Positions 15,014-16,786 of a stretch of DNA of 16,786 bases are shown one piece after another. The notes beneath the pieces were generated by a model. That model was not told where the DNA came from. It ran no database searches and saw only the letters and a list, made by a program, of their open reading frames with translations. This stretch comes from Cryomorphaceae bacterium (GTDB lineage Bacteria > Bacteroidota > Bacteroidia > Flavobacteriales > Schleiferiaceae). The stretch is from NCBI GenBank assembly GCA_003445735.1, contig DMCR01000181.1:1-16786 (forward strand), read 5' to 3'. The position numbers were made by a program, and so were the translations under genes. Position 1 is the first letter of the stretch. Every line of letters starts with the position of its first letter.

Positions 15014-15232
15014 TTATTTCTTCACTGTATAACCTAAAGACTGCAGGTAGGCAATTTTCTCATCAACAACAGCCTGCTGGCGACGAACAGATTCTTTTTC
15101 AATTGAGCGAGACAATCCTGCTAATTCATCATCAGAAAATTTCCCCAAGAATTGAGAAGCAAATAAAGACTTCAAAGTTTTGTTATTGTTTTGGTTTTCG
15201 CGGATGTAGTTAACTACTGCCTTTGGTTTCAT
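15014..15232 (-). CDS. Small basic helical protein, unknown (72 aa)
   Basis: A 72-aa protein I do not recognise. It is predicted to be nearly all helix, with a lysine-rich N-terminal half (KPKAVVNYIREN, KTLKSLF), an acidic turn (SDDELAGL at 33-40) and a charged helix (SRSIEKESVRRQQAVVDEKIAYL). It ends in GYTVKK. There is no Cys, Trp, signal peptide or membrane segment. It has an ATG start and stands alone between a terminator-bounded plus-strand gene and bshB1. A ~90-nt AT-rich upstream region (15233-15322) contains a near-consensus TATTTTG box. A DNA- or RNA-binding or ribosome-associated role would fit size and charge but is only a guess. Confidence 0.65.
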   Translation of the reverse strand: MKPKAVVNYIRENQNNNKTLKSLFASQFLGKFSDDELAGLSRSIEKESVRRQQAVVDEKIAYLQSLGYTVKK

Positions 15233-15322
15233 AAATGACTTGTTTTTTAGTTAAAAAGTAAACAACCAAAATACACGAAATTTTAAAGAAATTTTATGCA
15301 TCTCAATCGAGACAACCAATTT

Positions 15323-16039
15323 TTATTTCAACGCTGTCAAATCTTTTACCCCAATGTGTCTTACTGTGATTAGGGGCTCTGCATAGGTAGCGCCAATAAT
15401 TCGGCCCCAATCCTGTGCACGTGCCACTACACTGTCTAAAAATTCCTTGCTCGCAATGACTGTTTCTGGCTCATTACTATTAGGATCATAAAACTGGCTT
15501 GTATGTGCTTTGATACTGGTTATTTTTTGCTCAAATCCAGCGGATATATCTACGATTAAATCAGGATTTAGGTTGTAAAACTGGAGGTATTTATACATAC
15601 TTTTTGGACGCCAAGGAGCTAATTGTTTTTCATTGTCATCCAATTCAATTTTATGTAAACCACTAATAAAACAAGCTTCTTCAACCAAGCGAGAAGCCCT
15701 GCCATGATCAGGATGGCGATCTGTTGGAGCATTCATCAGCACAATATCGGGCTGATATTTTCTTACGATTTTTGCCACTAACAATTGTGATTCAAAATCA
15801 TAACTAATCTGGCCATCGGACATACATAAGTTTTCTCTAACAGCGCACCCTAGGATTTGAGCTGCCTCTAAAGCTTCTGCATCGCGTAACTCCGGAGTAC
15901 CACGAGAACCCATTTCACCACGCGTCAAATCAACAATACCTACCTTCTTGCCAGAGGCGGCGTGTGTAGCTAGAATACCTCCAGCGCCTAACTCGACATC
16001 GTCGGGGTGGGCACCGAAAGCAAGAATATCAAGTTTCAT
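15323..16039 (-). CDS. bshB1: Bacillithiol biosynthesis deacetylase BshB1
   Basis: A 238-aa member of the LmbE/PIG-L zinc deacetylase family, BshB1 branch. It removes the acetyl group from GlcNAc-malate to give GlcN-malate, the second step of bacillithiol synthesis in the cytoplasm. Zinc ligands and base are in GAHPDDVE (9-16; H11, D14) and RHPDHGRAS (108-116; H112). TRGEMGSRGTPELR (39-52) is a strong BshB1 signature, and SQFYDPNSNEPET occurs in the C-terminal half. It follows the peroxidase gene by 5 nt, so the two are co-transcribed. bshA and bshC are not in the window. Confidence 0.95.
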   Translation of the reverse strand: MKLDILAFGAHPDDVELGAGGILATHAASGKKVGIVDLTRGEMGSRGTPELRDAEALEAAQILGCAVRENLCMSDGQISYDFESQLLVAKIVRKYQPDIVLMNAPTDRHPDHGRASRLVEEACFISGLHKIELDDNEKQLAPWRPKSMYKYLQFYNLNPDLIVDISAGFEQKITSIKAHTSQFYDPNSNEPETVIASKEFLDSVVARAQDWGRIIGATYAEPLITVRHIGVKDLTALK

Positions 16040-16044
16040 AGTCT

Positions 16045-16626
16045 TTACTTTCCTGAAGCAAAGGTCGTGATTTCCATGCTCATCGGACTCGTTGAAGACG
16101 GGAAATGTGCCACCCAGCGTCCATTTTCATCAATCAAAAACTTATTGAAGTTCCAGCTCACCCTGGCATTAGCCACGCCATTCTTTTCCATGTTACACAA
16201 CCATTGATAGACTTCATGCCCACTACTCCCGCTTGTTTTTACTTTGGTCATCATTGGGAATGTTACATCATATCTAGACTTACAAAAGGCTGCTATTTCC
16301 TGATCTGAACCTGGCTCTTCCCAAGCAAAATCATTCGAAGGAAAACCAATTATGGTAAAATTGTCCCCACCATAAATTCGATATAATTGTTCCAAATCCT
16401 CATACTGTGGAGTGTATCCGCACCTAGAAGCGGTGTTGACTATAAGTACGCGCTTTCCTTTTAATGAAGAAAAAGTAAAGAGATCTCCGGTAATAGTTTT
16501 TGTCTTGAGGCTGTAGAAATCAATGGACGGAATGCCCATAGCTATGGCATTTGAAGAAGCAACTTGAGCATCTCTGCCGCAAGAGAAGAAAAACATCAAC
16601 GACAAAAGAGATAAAATTTGTTTCAT
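16045..16626 (-). CDS. Glutathione-peroxidase family lipoprotein
   Basis: I choose the ATG at 16626 (193 aa) over the upstream in-frame ATG at 16728. It places a lipoprotein-type signal at the N-terminus (MKQILSLLSLMFFFSCG, candidate lipidated C16). The thioredoxin-fold GPx domain follows, with the peroxidatic cysteine C69 in NTASRCGYTPQ and W158-N159 in SWNFNKF of the catalytic tetrad. C115 in AAFCKSRYDV aligns with the resolving cysteine of yeast Gpx3, so it is probably thioredoxin-dependent rather than glutathione-dependent. The tetrad Gln, normally in QEPG, is Glu here (E103 in WEEPG). It is upstream of bshB1 by 5 nt, a redox-defence pair. No exact promoter match is seen upstream. Confidence 0.88.
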   Translation of the reverse strand: MKQILSLLSLMFFFSCGRDAQVASSNAIAMGIPSIDFYSLKTKTITGDLFTFSSLKGKRVLIVNTASRCGYTPQYEDLEQLYRIYGGDNFTIIGFPSNDFAWEEPGSDQEIAAFCKSRYDVTFPMMTKVKTSGSSGHEVYQWLCNMEKNGVANARVSWNFNKFLIDENGRWVAHFPSSTSPMSMEITTFASGK

Positions 16627-16786
16627 ATCCAGGGTTTTTCTGATAAACATAAAAGGTGCTGGAATAGTTTGATGTAATTTTGTGAAATGCAAAAAATTAT
16701 GCTCTTGCTGGTTCGTTTTTTCCGCCAAGAGGTGAGAAATAGCAATGTGCTTTTTTCGCTAGGCTTATACTTGCTCGGCGTATCCT
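16627..16786. other. Right-edge region without a supported gene
   Basis: These 160 nt hold the presumed leader of the peroxidase gene. On the minus strand a frame enters from the right edge and stays open until a TAA at 16697-16699, and another stops after GYAEQV. Either could be the tail of a gene beyond the window, but neither shows a recognisable motif. A short AGCA-ATG-TGCT hairpin before a T-run near 16741-16756 is too weak to call. Confidence 0.4.

Noticed and set aside
15299..15315. TCTCAATCGAGA as terminator of the gpx-bshB1 operon
   Set aside because: Only a 4-bp stem, and no T-run follows on the minus strand.
16627..16728. N-terminal extension of the peroxidase to an upstream ATG
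   Set aside because: The extra 34 residues are polar and would bury the lipoprotein signal; the ATG at 16626 gives a normal signal peptide.
1..16786. Mobile element, CRISPR array, prophage or defence island
   Set aside because: No transposase, integrase, direct-repeat array or toxin-antitoxin pair is seen; the genes are core functions in tight operons. The tRNA at the left edge shows no neighbouring integrase or duplicated end.

Overview
This window is an ordinary, gene-dense chromosomal segment of a Gram-negative member of the Bacteroidota, most likely of the Flavobacteriia. Four observations point there. The gene neighbourhood joins DUF1599, a DoxX-type BT_3928-family protein, tpiA, prmA, folP and a CdaA-type cyclase. 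Lipid A and bacillithiol genes occur together. Starts lack Shine-Dalgarno sequences. Upstream regions carry the Bacteroidota promoter pattern TTG-N17-21-TAnnTTTG instead of -35/-10 boxes. There is no sign of mobile elements, CRISPR arrays or defence genes.

Layout. A tRNA runs off the left edge (1-28, minus) behind a good promoter. Next is clpS (115-384, minus) with its own promoter. A long minus-strand operon (445-9124) then reads DUF1599 protein > DoxX/BT_3928 protein > ABC permease > tpiA > prmA > a very large exported protein of unknown function. Its last five genes are packed with a 4-nt overlap, a 27-nt gap and two TAATG junctions. From a 37-nt divergent gap, folP and the diadenylate cyclase gene (9162-10801) run the other way with a 13-nt gene overlap. 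They converge on a second minus-strand operon (10897-14174): surE > small membrane protein > lpxB > SpoIID-domain protein, again with overlapping ends. A divergent YugP-type zinc metallopeptidase (14265-14948) ends at a good intrinsic terminator. The right end holds a 72-aa orphan and a pair of redox genes, a lipoprotein-type glutathione peroxidase and bshB1 (minus).

How the genes fit together. Most are housekeeping: protein quality control (clpS, metallopeptidase), ribosome modification (prmA), glycolysis (tpiA), folate (folP), c-di-AMP signalling (cdaA), envelope building (lpxB, SpoIID protein), nucleotide handling (surE) and low-molecular-weight thiol and peroxide defence (bshB1, gpx). The least explained element is the 1459-aa secreted protein translationally coupled to prmA. 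The DUF1599 protein, the BT_3928 protein, the lone peptide-type permease, the 98-aa membrane protein and the 72-aa protein also lack a firm role. I do not see a new multi-gene system. The points most worth following are the giant protein, the possible leaderless clpS promoter with a dyad in its spacer, and a catalytic-residue change in the peroxidase.
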